Origin: Phallusia fumigata
Taxonomy: Eukaryota > Chordata > Ascidiacea > Phlebobranchia > Ascidiidae
Reading direction: 5' to 3'
Assembly: GCA_008931825.1 (NCBI GenBank)
Contig: QXVZ01030603.1
Coordinates: 1-32,404, forward strand
DNA length: 32,404 bases
Position numbers and translations under genes: made by a program. This document shows, in pieces, positions 12,300 through 21,933 of the stretch (positions are counted from its first letter, which is position 1; the number at the start of each line of letters is the position of its first letter). The notes beneath the pieces are model-generated. The model did not search any database, was not told the origin of the DNA, and saw nothing but the letters and a program-made list of their open reading frames with translations.

Positions 12300-12415
12300 T
12301 TTTATTTTTTTTTCACGGGGTTCGAACCCGGGACGATCCCATGAACGAATCCCGATCAGTTTTTTTTCATGTCTGTATATGGGTCGAGCGCCTCAGTCCA
12401 TTCAACCAAGCGCTT
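12300..12415 (-). repeat. tRNA-derived SINE or retropseudogene (class II tRNA-like)
   Basis: On the minus strand there is an A box TGGTTGAATGG (12398-12408) in a D-arm context GACTGAGGCGCTCGAC, very like leucine/serine tRNAs. It is followed by a variable-arm hairpin GGGA-TCG-TCCC and a B box GGTTCGAACCC (12318-12328). The 3' end runs straight into an A-rich tail (nine A, then TAAAA), where an acceptor stem would be expected. The region between the boxes is about 40 bases too long and has an internal A8. The pattern fits a retroposed tRNA-headed repeat rather than a working tRNA gene. Target duplications were not found. Confidence 0.5.
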
Positions 12416-14628
12416 GCCCTACCCCTGTTATTTGTGGTTGTGCATTTAACACACAACTGTTGGCCTCTACCTGCCGACCAAGTAATTTCTGACCACAAGA
12501 TGTCGACAAAGGTTATGTCTTTACAATTTTACAATTTATTTACCCGTTGTTTTAACTATTTTAATGAACGACAAACTGTATCAGTGATTTTATGTTAAAT
12601 ATCAAAATTTAGAAGCTATTTTGCATTAAACTTTAATTCAACTATTCAGGCAGTCGTAAGTGTTAATTTTTGCATATTTATGTGCAAAGTTTCAGGTTTT
12701 TACCATTGTATAAATAATTAAACACAGCAGTATATTCGAGTCAAGCACTGATTGTTTTGAAAGTGACAAACAATTTGTGGAAACGTCAAATTCGGTTGAT
12801 TATTACGGTTTGTTTACTTTCATCTTGCAAAGAATTAGGTTATTTTTTGAAAGCGGTTAGGTAGGTTAATCCTTTGAACGTATAACGTATTCAAGATCAA
12901 TACGAAATCCATTTGGATGACATAATCATTCCTGTGTATCAAGGTTCTTAAAATGAATTTATTTACAGCACAACTAACCAATCATAGTACACCAGGCCCG
13001 CAGATACGATTGTACCGAATTTAAATTGAATAAGCGCATAGTGTATAGTTGATAACCGTAAAGAACCAATGTGTTAAAAGTCTTTATAATTTCATTTATG
13101 TTTTGAAATTTATCTGCTTTAAAATCTTTCTTAATGGTTAAACACAAGAATACAGCCCCCAAAGAACACAAAGATTTTAAACGACATGTGCATATGCTTA
13201 CCAGCTGTTGTGCTGATCTGTTTATTGGCATACCAAGCAGTAAAACCGAGACGCACCTTCGAGTTTTAAATGCTGTTAAACGGCCAACGTTTAAATAATT
13301 TATCCAACTGAGAAAATCAGTGTCCTTGAGTTTGTCAAATGCGCAAGTTTCTGACTTTTAAATAATTCATACGATTTCGGGCAACTTTCCATTCACAGGA
13401 CAGCGATAAAACTGATCCATTATCGTTACGGCCACCGCGATTGGACGTAGTTTAAGATCTGGCTGTAGCAGGTTTCTGTGTCCAATACTTTGGATACGTT
13501 TGTTTATTGATCTATTGATCTTTCCGTCAAAACGTCCGAAAACTGTAAGTAGGCCTGCAGAGACCAGTATTGACAAACTGTTTAGGAACACTTGGAAGGT
13601 TGTCAGCATAAAAGCTTGCAGCTAAATATACACCATCTGAAAACGAGTTACGCAACCAAAAACGGTTCGTTAAAATCCGCTTTGAAAAAGACAAATTAAA
13701 CACAAAAAACATTCTATCAAAACTGGTTTCAATAACCTGATGCTCAAAAAGGTCAGGTAGCCCAGATAAATCAATTTAACATTTTCATGAATCATAACAT
13801 AATCAATTTATTAAACAATGTAAAGTGTGACGTCATAGACAAGAACAGACATGACATTCTAAAATGCCATGTGCCATTACAGTCGTACACTTGCGTGATA
13901 CACAACGATTGACATGTTTATTGCAAAATAAAGGATTTCAACACAAAGGGTATCACATTTTCTAAAAGCCAGAACTACTGCTACCAACGTTTGTTTAAAA
14001 TAGTTTTTAATTCTGTTGAAACAACCCAAGCCCATGGCAACAAATATTGCATAAATGTAATACATCTGGTTTGCGGTTCCTCATATGAAGACAGCTTGAT
14101 GTATTGGTTTATGGAGGAATGCTTACTTAATAGGCAGTTTTGAGGGGGAAGGGGCCATTATTTTCCAACACATTTATTTCAAGTTTGCAAGATTAGGAAA
14201 TATGCAAATCAAAATGTACACATTAAAAGTTACCTCTACCACATGCATATTTTATTAGTATCACTACAGCTAGGCCATGTTTTACCACAAAATACTGCCA
14301 TTTTGGTTTCATAAACCAAAGTATGAACATAATGTCATACCACATGGAATGAGCACAGCAGGATTAGTATTGTGTTTAGTAAATGGATACTAATTTATGT
14401 AGTTTATTTGAACTGACACCACAATAAATAGGAGTCAAAATAAAATTGCGCTATTAGTAATGAGTAAAATAGTTAAGATGAAAAAGTTAACAATTCACTT
14501 TTTACCAAACAAAATTTGTTAGCATTTATGTACAGCAAAACAAATTCAATAAACTTTGCTTTTCAACGAGTGTTCCAGCTTTTGCCTTCAGGTCATTTTT
14601 TTACTTTAGATAATATTTTCTTTGAAGC
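12416..14628. other. Intergenic, then 3' flank of SNAP25
   Basis: No gene is supported. Contents: a CRE palindrome TGACGTCA at 13828-13835 and a perfect 8-bp-arm hairpin TTTGGTTT-CAT-AAACCAAA at 14302-14320. On the minus strand several AATAAA signals (14173, 14251 and 14403, in addition to 14629) could serve as alternative 3' ends for SNAP25. Minus-strand frames at 13367-13712 and 13877-14065 look like chance. Confidence 0.4.
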
Positions 14629-14634
14629 TTTATT
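14629..14634 (-). terminator. Candidate polyadenylation signal of SNAP25
   Basis: The minus strand reads AATAAA about 430 bases past the SNAP25 stop codon. It is the nearest canonical signal I see; others lie further down. No cleavage site can be placed from the sequence. Confidence 0.3.
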
Positions 14635-15061
14635 AACTACCTGACATGAATGAAACAACATGTAACCACTTTCGTATGGGAATCTTCTGGATGGTGAATT
14701 ACTATGTTCATAGTAACTTGGCTGTTCAAGATTAAAATTCTAACGTAAAAAATATTTTGAATCAAATTTTTGTGGCAATAGTATGAGATGAAGAAGCACT
14801 CTTATCACGACTTGATCCAGAATTTGAGCAGTTCCTCGATAAACAACAAAAACTACATCTATCGAATATATGTATATTATATACATAACAAATTGCACGA
14901 CACCACCAATGAAGTAAAGTAGTCCAAAAATCGAAGTGGAATAAAGATTGAAGTTTCATTCCGATGTGGTGTAAAATTAACACTGTTGTCAAGTGTTTTG
15001 CATACTGAATTCACAATCAAGTATATGAAAAGAACATTTTGGCAATTTATCAACTCTTGCC

Positions 15062-15931
15062 TCAGTTCTTGAGAATTTTGGTGGCTCTCTCATTAGCCTG
15101 ACTGATTCTCATATTATTTGATTCCGCCTGAATAAAAAATAATGATGTAATAAATATAGAATGTCTACTGGAGGAGTAGTAAGTAACATTAGGATCTGTA
15201 AAGTCCCAACATATTCTTTTTTCCTTTTTACCAGCTCAACAAAAACATTAAAATTCAGTATATTCAAATGACAGTTAAAAAATGGAAAAAAAATAAGCTT
15301 TTTGTTTCATTTTAAACAGACAAAATTACACAGAACCCATCCAAATAGCCTTAAAATAGAAAACAAAAAACAACACACAGTTTCACAAAAAACTATGCAA
15401 TACATGGCAATGAAAAGAGAAGTAAAACATAAATATGATACGTACCTTGGTGTTTATTCTATCGATTTGTTGATTTTGAGCGCCAATTTCATTTCCCATG
15501 TCAATAGCCATGTGTTTTAAGTTGCCAATAACACCAGCAACTTGGTTGAGGTTTTCTTCCATTTCGTCTTCTCGGGCGTCATTTGTAATTCTATCAATAG
15601 GAAGTAATATAATACAATATGATATGTCATGGATTTCACCACAACACCCACTTGCATGATTTACGTGGTCATGTAAAGTTAACCACTGCTTTATTGGTTT
15701 ACCAATGGTGCAACAATTGCACAACTTCATGTAATATCTCATGTAAATTTATGCAATTGGAAAGCAAACAACTGTACAAAAAAAAGAAAATCAGGGTTTT
15801 GTAATCCGGCCAATGTAAGAAATATAGACTTGATTGGTAACCAAGCTGGTCATAAAACCAATCAAAACTAGAGAGGTGGCGTTCTCCATATTTTCATTCA
15901 ACATACACTACCACCTCAAAATGATGTTCNA

Positions 15932-15962
<31 letters not shown>

Positions 15963-18900
15963 TTCGTGGAAGGGGACCCATAATGACTACCTGAGGAGTA
16001 GTAAGTAACATTAGGATCAGTCCAACATATACTTTTGTCCTTTTTACCAGCTCAACAAAAACACTAAAATTCAGTATATTTAAATGACAGTTAAAAAATG
16101 GTAAAAAATCAGCTTTTTGTTTCATTTTAAACAGACAAAATTACACAGAACCCATCCAAATAGCCTTAAAATAGAAAACAAAAAACAACACACGGTTTCA
16201 CAAAAAACTATGCAATACATGGCAATGAAAAGAGAAGTAAAACATAAATATGATACGTACCTTGGTGTTTATTCTATCGATTTGTTGATTTTGAGCGCCA
16301 ATTTCATTTCCCATATCAATAGCCATGTGTTTTAAGTTGCCAATAACACCAGCAACTTGGTTGAGGTTTTCTTCCATTTCATCTTCTCGGGCGTCATTTG
16401 TAATTCTAACAATAGGAAGTAATATAATACAACATGATATGTCGTGGATTTCACCACAACACCCACTTGCATGATTTATGGTAATGTAAATGAACCACGG
16501 GTTTATTGGCTTACTAATGGTGCATTCAATTGCACAACTTCATGTAATATCTCATGTAAATTTATGCAATTGGAAAGCAAACAACTGTCTTAAGAAAAGA
16601 CAAATCAGGGTTTTGTAATCCGGCCAATGTAAGAAATATATACTTAATTGGTAACCAAGCTGGTCATAAAACAAATCAAAAATATACCTTTTTGGTTTAT
16701 GCTTGTTTTTGTACCCATTTTATTTGTTGGTTACCTTAGCAACGATTGGTAACAACAAATCCGACGTATTAACTAATAATAACAAAACATTATGACATAA
16801 TAAAGTTGCACCAGTGTATGAAACCAAACAGCTTCGTTAAACTTAGCTCATCCTTTAGGGTGTGTCAGTCCTATCAAAACCACTATTTGTCCAGAACAAA
16901 TACGGGAAGGCTACTATGTACACATTTTGCTCTTGCAAAACCCCAGACTAAAATAGATGCTAAAAACAAGCCACTATGGCACATTGCAGTATTTTATATT
17001 TTTATGGTATGTTTAAAAAATTTTTTTTTATCCACAAGAAACTTTTGGCAATGTGCCATCTTTGTAATTTCCTACCTTTGTACATAAGTNTTCGGTTTAT
17101 GCTCTTTTTGTACCCATTTTATTTGTTGGTTACCTTAGCAGCGATTGGTAACAACAAATCCGACGTAATAACTAACAATAACAAAACATTGTGACATAAT
17201 AAAGTTGCACCAGTGTATGAAACCAAACACCTTCGTTAAACTTAGCTCATCCTTTAGGGTGTGTCAGTCCTATCAAAACCACTATTTGTCCAGAACAAAT
17301 ACGACAAAGCTAATATGTACACATTTTGCTCTTGCAAAACCCCAGACTAAAATAGATGCAAAAAACAAGCCACTATGGCACATTGCAGTGTTTTATATAT
17401 TTATGGTATGTTGAAACAAATTTTTTTATCCATGAAACTTTTGGCAATGTGCAATCTTTGTAATTTCCTACCTTTGTACATAAGTGCCACCAACTTGAGC
17501 CTGCTCCCTTGGATCTTGTACACGCTGAGGTTGATTGCTCACAACTTTGCCATCTTCATTCGATTGCCACGTTTTCTTGTATTCATCTCCCTTCTCGAAG
17601 TTTTTGGCCCTAGATAAAGAAGTAAAATGGAAAATTTGTAATTAACTCATTATTTGGCTTAAAATTTGAATTTTGGCACAGTAGGCTAATTGTTCAAAAC
17701 AGGCATATGGTCTTGATTGTAAATGAAGCACATCAACTGGAGCATTAAATCTGTTTTACAGAATTTTAAAGCATGTTTATTGGACAGCGCACACGATAGT
17801 CAAGCAGACTTCTCAAAAAACAATGGCCTGACACAAAAAACAAAGAACTACTGCAGGTAAATGTTTGGCAGAAAAGGGATCTTTTAAAAACTGAACATGA
17901 ATATGTGTAACTAAACATGCAAAAACAACTGCTGACACAAAGTACAATAAACATAATTTCCACAGCATGACAAGGATGTTTATTGTTTTGATAGTAACAT
18001 TATTTTTTTCTTACTTGTTCCAAGGGCAAACACAAAGTCCACAACATTTTTCTAATCCTTCCAGGTTCTTCTCGGCCTGTTTCATGTCTTTGTTGATTTG
18101 ATCCATGCCTTCCTCAACTCTGTCAAGTTGTTCTGAAATGAAATGACATTATCATTGATAAAATTTCTGTTGCTGACAAGCTTAAACTTTTACACAACAT
18201 TCGCAAAAAACACAGAAAGGGTATGACAGAAATTTACAAACAGGTTGACTTGTCCACAATGACCACAATATTCTAATTCGATGACATGTTTGTTTGTATA
18301 ATTTGCTGTTTTTAAATCTAATTCAAGTTTAATTCTGTGCCGTTTATTTACATACAGCTTCCTTGTAAACAAAGACAGGGTATTTTATCCAGCTGAACAA
18401 ATAGTGGTGTAAGTGGGGGGTAGAAAACCCAACAGATATAGGTATAGCAGTAAATTTGTGGCTGGTTATTTCTATGTACATGTTGGGTAAATTATGTTTA
18501 GGTAATGGCTGTCTAATCACAGGGATTTCCTATTTGTGTACAGCCTATAAGCAAGCCAAATGCCTGTTTTGTGTTAATTGATAGTTAGTTAATCCAAAAA
18601 GCTGTTTTGAATCTTTGTGTAAGTTAACAGCACAAAGGACAGCTAGAAACCAATGTTGAAATTGCGTATACATTGGGTTACTGGTAAAATGAAAGTCAAG
18701 TCAATATACACACTTTTAATGCCGCTAACATGAACACAAAAAGCTTCAGCCACAAAGTGAGCAACAGTACATCACCCTTCAGGATTAAATGTGCTTAAAT
18801 TATTTATTGTCTCTTTCATTCCTTGCTGCATTTTATGCAACTGAACGAAACTTGAGAGTTTAAAACTAAAAGTGGCACAATGGTGTGGTAAAAAGGTAAC

Positions 18901-20560
18901 ACTTTGCTTGTTGTACTTTAAACTTTCTTTGGACGGTCACATACTGAGCCAGCCCATAAGGAAGTAATAAAATAGAAGCAAGCGTTCAATCAAGTTTCCC
19001 GGAAGATATCGTAAGTTATTTACACACCACTGTCAGTGGTCCAATGATCACAAATCTGAATACTGCAAATGTGCCAAATTTGACAATATAAACAAATTTT
19101 AAATGTAGCTTCTCAGTAAATAAAGTTTGTGCAAATGTTGATTTGATTAACTAGGTTTGTGTTTCATGGCAAAAAACCTTGCGTTTATACACTCATTTTT
19201 GAAAGGTAAAAATGAGACTGTAAATTGCATAAATACTATCTATAAATTAAAACAAAAAAAAACTTGAAATTTACTGGTTTGTGTATTCAGAACAAAGCCT
19301 AACTACTTATTTTCAGAAAAAAATACGTTTTGTAATGTGTTTGTTTGTGCCAAGACCTGTAAAACATGTATTAATCATCTAAAATTACCCAATTTTAAGT
19401 GAACCATACATTTTCTGATGTGGAAGATATATGACTCAGTCAGAAGCAAAAAGGACACATGTGAATAAAGTGAACTAACCTCCTTGCTCATCGAGCATAA
19501 CTAGTGTTCGAATTCCAGCATCCTGAGTCTATAAATGAACAAAAGAGATCTTTAAGAAAATCAATATCAAGAAATTCTCTTGAGAGTTTGTGGGCAAGGA
19601 TAAGAGGCCATGTCGATTACAAAAAATTTTTTTGACAGCTCCTTGTCATTGTTATTGATCCCTCCAAAATCAAAACATATTTGCGAAATTTTCTCAAACA
19701 GATTTCGCAAATTATTTGTAATATTTCAAATGATAATTTTGAATATAAAGGTGCAACACATCTTGATTGCAAAAAGTAACATCTTCAAAAACTTATTTGT
19801 ACATAAAAAGGCTTTATAGTCCGGAGATAGCTTAAGACACAAGAATAATGACAACAGATGTGTCTGATAAGCTATTGACTAGTTTAATGTCCCCAAAGGA
19901 GGAATACAAATGAGGAGTCTATCATAAACTCAGCTTACTGCTGTTACTCTATTAGTCAGGGTAATTTATAGATTTTAACAAAATCAATACTTACTTCCTC
20001 TGTAAGTGCGACCATGCGCCGAGTGCTTTCAAGAGACTGAAATGAAAATGGATAATATCAATAACCAATTGACAGCAAAATGTATTTAAGTAATATTAAC
20101 TTTGGGTATAAGTCACTCATCCTTAACTCTTAATCAAAGAGGTATATATAATATCAGTGTTTTTCAAACCTCTTCAATCTGACGCCTTTGGAAAAAGTTG
20201 GTTGGACTGATGATGCACCAACAATAAAAATTTAATAAAGATGATTATTATCAAAGTTGTATTTATTGAGACAAAAAAGTTTTTATATGATGAAATGGAA
20301 ATTTAATATGATGGCCCAGGGCATTGCAAGGCTCAGTTTGAGAACCACAGTTACTATATACAAAAATCTTGGTATTTTCAGTACCTTTAAAACAGCACCC
20401 TCACATTTTTGCATGGGAAGCTGGTTTGATTATTAGGGAACTTAACATCTTACATATAACGAAACTTACATGAGAACACTGTACTTACATCATCTGTAAT
20501 TTGGTTGGCTCTCAGCTGCATGTTGGCAAGTTCATCTCGGACTTCGTCGTCATTGTCCAT
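15062..20560 (-). CDS. SNAP25: SNAP-25/SNAP-23 Qbc-SNARE, seven coding exons
   Basis: Exons in reading order: 20489-20560, 19995-20036, 19480-19528, 18015-18132, 17472-17609, exon 6 (either 16261-16405 or its twin 15446-15590), 15062-15127. All have GT..AG borders with matching phases and give 209 residues; human SNAP-25 has 206. SNAP-25 supplies two of the four helices of the SNARE bundle, with syntaxin and synaptobrevin, that fuses vesicles with the plasma membrane. Seen here: an N-terminal SNARE helix starting [20 protein letters not shown] with zero-layer Q53 in LDEQGEQLD; a linker with [12 protein letters not shown], whose C84, C85, C88 and C90 are the expected palmitoylation cysteines; and a C-terminal SNARE helix from [12 protein letters not shown] with Q178 in AQNQQID, ending ATKILKN. 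Identity is very sure; SNAP25 against SNAP23 paralogy is not decided. The donors of exons 1 and 2 are strong GTAAGT. NCBP3 ends 1.37 kb upstream on the same strand. Confidence 0.95.
15171..15869. repeat. Direct duplication 1, left copy (contains SNAP25 exon 6)
   Basis: This matches 15993-16681 almost base for base, from GAGGAGTAGTAAGTAAC through intron, exon 6 and intron again to AACCAAGCTGGTCATAAAAC. Differences are scattered substitutions and small indels. Past 15869 this copy diverges into about 60 bases of unrelated sequence ending at the N at 15930. Confidence 0.95.
15446..15590 (-). CDS. SNAP25: SNAP25 exon 6, distal twin
   Basis: A 145-base exon encoding the C-terminal SNARE core (I141-K188). 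It has an acceptor TATTGATAG and a donor AAG|GTACGT, so it is fully splice-competent. I see only two base differences from the twin at 16261-16405, both silent (Asp GAC against GAT). It starts in phase 2 and ends in phase 0, so joining both twins in one mRNA would shift the frame and hit a stop after about four codons. Only one copy can be used per transcript. Confidence 0.9.
15930..15962. other. N base followed by a run of 29 C: probable assembly joint
   Basis: A single N at 15930 is followed by AAA and then 29 C (15934-15962). About 30 bases further on, the second copy of duplication 1 begins (15993). A pure C run of this length beside an unknown base in an AT-rich intron is more like poor sequence at a contig end than biology. 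Confidence 0.7.
15993..16681. repeat. Direct duplication 1, right copy (contains SNAP25 exon 6)
   Basis: This is the partner of 15171-15869. At its right end it runs on directly into the first copy of duplication 2 (16690), so intron 5 is rebuilt across two joints. Confidence 0.95.
16261..16405 (-). CDS. SNAP25: SNAP25 exon 6, proximal twin
   Basis: It has the same 145-base length, phase and protein as the twin at 15446-15590, with acceptor TATTGTTAG and donor AAG|GTACGT. It is the copy nearer to exon 5. Its coded residues include the zero-layer glutamine Q178. Confidence 0.9.
16690..17089. repeat. Direct duplication 2, left copy (clipped exon 5)
   Basis: Near-identical to 17091-17485. On the minus strand it carries the intron-5 donor and only the last 14 or so coding bases of SNAP25 exon 5 (complement of CCTTTGTACATAAGT), then stops at the N at 17090. 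A cut inside a coding exon, with the whole exon present in the other copy, is what two unmerged overlapping contigs would give. Confidence 0.95.
17091..17485. repeat. Direct duplication 2, right copy
   Basis: It begins immediately after the N at 17090 and matches 16690-17089 to the AAGT at 17485, after which the intact remainder of exon 5 continues to 17609. Confidence 0.95.
20155..20350. mobile_element. Degenerate hAT-like MITE in SNAP25 intron 1
   Basis: The left end CAGTGTTTTTCAAACCT and the complement of the right end, CTGTGGTTCTCAAACTGAG, both resemble the widespread hAT terminus CAGTGGTTCTCAAAC. The span is 196 bp with no coding capacity, and it lies within intron 20037-20488. Eight-base flanks are AT-rich and do not match cleanly, so it is an old insertion. 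Confidence 0.5.
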
Positions 20561-21823
20561 GGTTGTTGACACAAGTTTTCTTGTATTTCCACAAACCGAA
20601 TGTTCAAGTTCCGTTCGGACTCTTTTATGTAATAACCTAAGACTTTGTTCCACACAAAGTGGCGTGTACCAGTTCAAGGAATGAAGAAGGTGAGCACAAG
20701 ATGATATGTTATAGGCATAAAAATTGTATCTATCAACAATAAAAAAAGTAAAAAACAGATATGAATAATTACGGCAAAAAGCCAACAACACCTGGTTGTC
20801 TCTGCACATTTGCATAAATAAACCATTAGCAGGCTCAGCATTGGCAAGGTTAACATATCTCCTATTTTACCCACTAACATAAAACAGGGGTCAAATATGA
20901 TTATATGACTAGTGAATCAGTTCTTCTGCCCCTAGAGACCCTAAGTGACCGGTCCTTACACTATGGCTAAAAACATGCAATGTATATATTATTTGAGTCT
21001 TATTTTAACGAAACGAAAACAACACCAACAAATCAGTACACTTAAAAAACCTCCACTTGGATTTAAATTACAAAATTTGACAAAAATTACAGATCCATGA
21101 AATTGCAAAATCGCGGTTGCTTACTAAGCAAGAACGCTGAAAAAGCTCTCAGAAACTTCTAACAAACAAACGCACTGCAACTGAACAAACTGTTTGGCCT
21201 AACATTCCGTTCTCAAGAATTTCTCTTATCGTTCTTGGATGACGTCGCTGGTCTCATTGGACATAATTCCGCCTTTCGGTTTTGGTATTTAAACATAGAA
21301 AAAGGTCACTTCACAACTACTGGATCAAGTACTAAAAATAGATTTGGAAATATCTCTGCAGATGCGGTAGCATGGGTAATTTTCTTCTTGTTTCCGTACA
21401 ATCCCACAGACAAGGAAAAATGTAACAGTCTATCTTATCTGGTAGAAAGCGGCTGGGTGATTGTTTTTTCACTGAGCGAAAAAATTCAACTTAAAACCGC
21501 GTCGGGGTTGGAAATAAACTTTAATTCGAAAAACAAATATTTAATAAAATTTTCTGTGAAGCTTTTGTCCTAGTTTGCCGTTTTGGTGATATTTTGTTTG
21601 TTTGAAACAACCGACAGGTCAAGTCTGGTGGAATAATAAGTAACACCTCAACAAAAGAGTAACAAATAAACGGATAGCCATTATCACCCTTGCAATACTT
21701 GATCATTTTTAATAACACACACATTTTGGTCACAATAAAAAATTTAAATGAAATCACTTTGCTGTAAAAATCTTGATGTATTTGTTTCCTGCAAATACCA
21801 CAAATTAAGGGGAGGGTGTGTAT
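20561..21823. other. SNAP25 leader/promoter region and gap to NCBP3
   Basis: Same-strand spacer between NCBP3 and SNAP25, so it should hold the SNAP25 5' leader and promoter on the minus strand. I cannot place a TATA box or a clear leader splice site. The plus-strand frame at 21235-21573 (112 codons) is the longest here, but it shows no motif and no splice support. Confidence 0.4.
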
Positions 21824-21829
21824 TTTAAT
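21824..21829 (-). terminator. Candidate polyadenylation signal of NCBP3
   Basis: The minus strand reads ATTAAA, the common variant signal, about 105 bases past the NCBP3 stop codon. I saw no AATAAA on this strand between it and the stop. Confidence 0.35.
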
Positions 21830-21933
21830 GCCGTAGCGCCTAAAATCCGAACGGCGTTTGTTACGTTAAAAACGGATAAAACCCAGAGTTGGCAAAGTAT
21901 AAATAAATCATCCGTCCGGTGGCGCCAAAGAGC

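Noticed and set aside
15930-17485. True tandem exon duplication for alternative splicing in SNAP25
   Set aside because: Only silent differences between exon copies, N bases at the joints and a clipped exon 5 favour unmerged haplotypes.
21235-21573. 112-codon plus-strand frame between the two genes
   Set aside because: No recognisable motif, no exon borders, and it overlaps the likely SNAP25 promoter region.
20561-21933. SNAP25 and NCBP3 as a tunicate operon
   Set aside because: The genes share a strand, but the gap of about 1.37 kb is far longer than the near-zero spacing of known Ciona operons.
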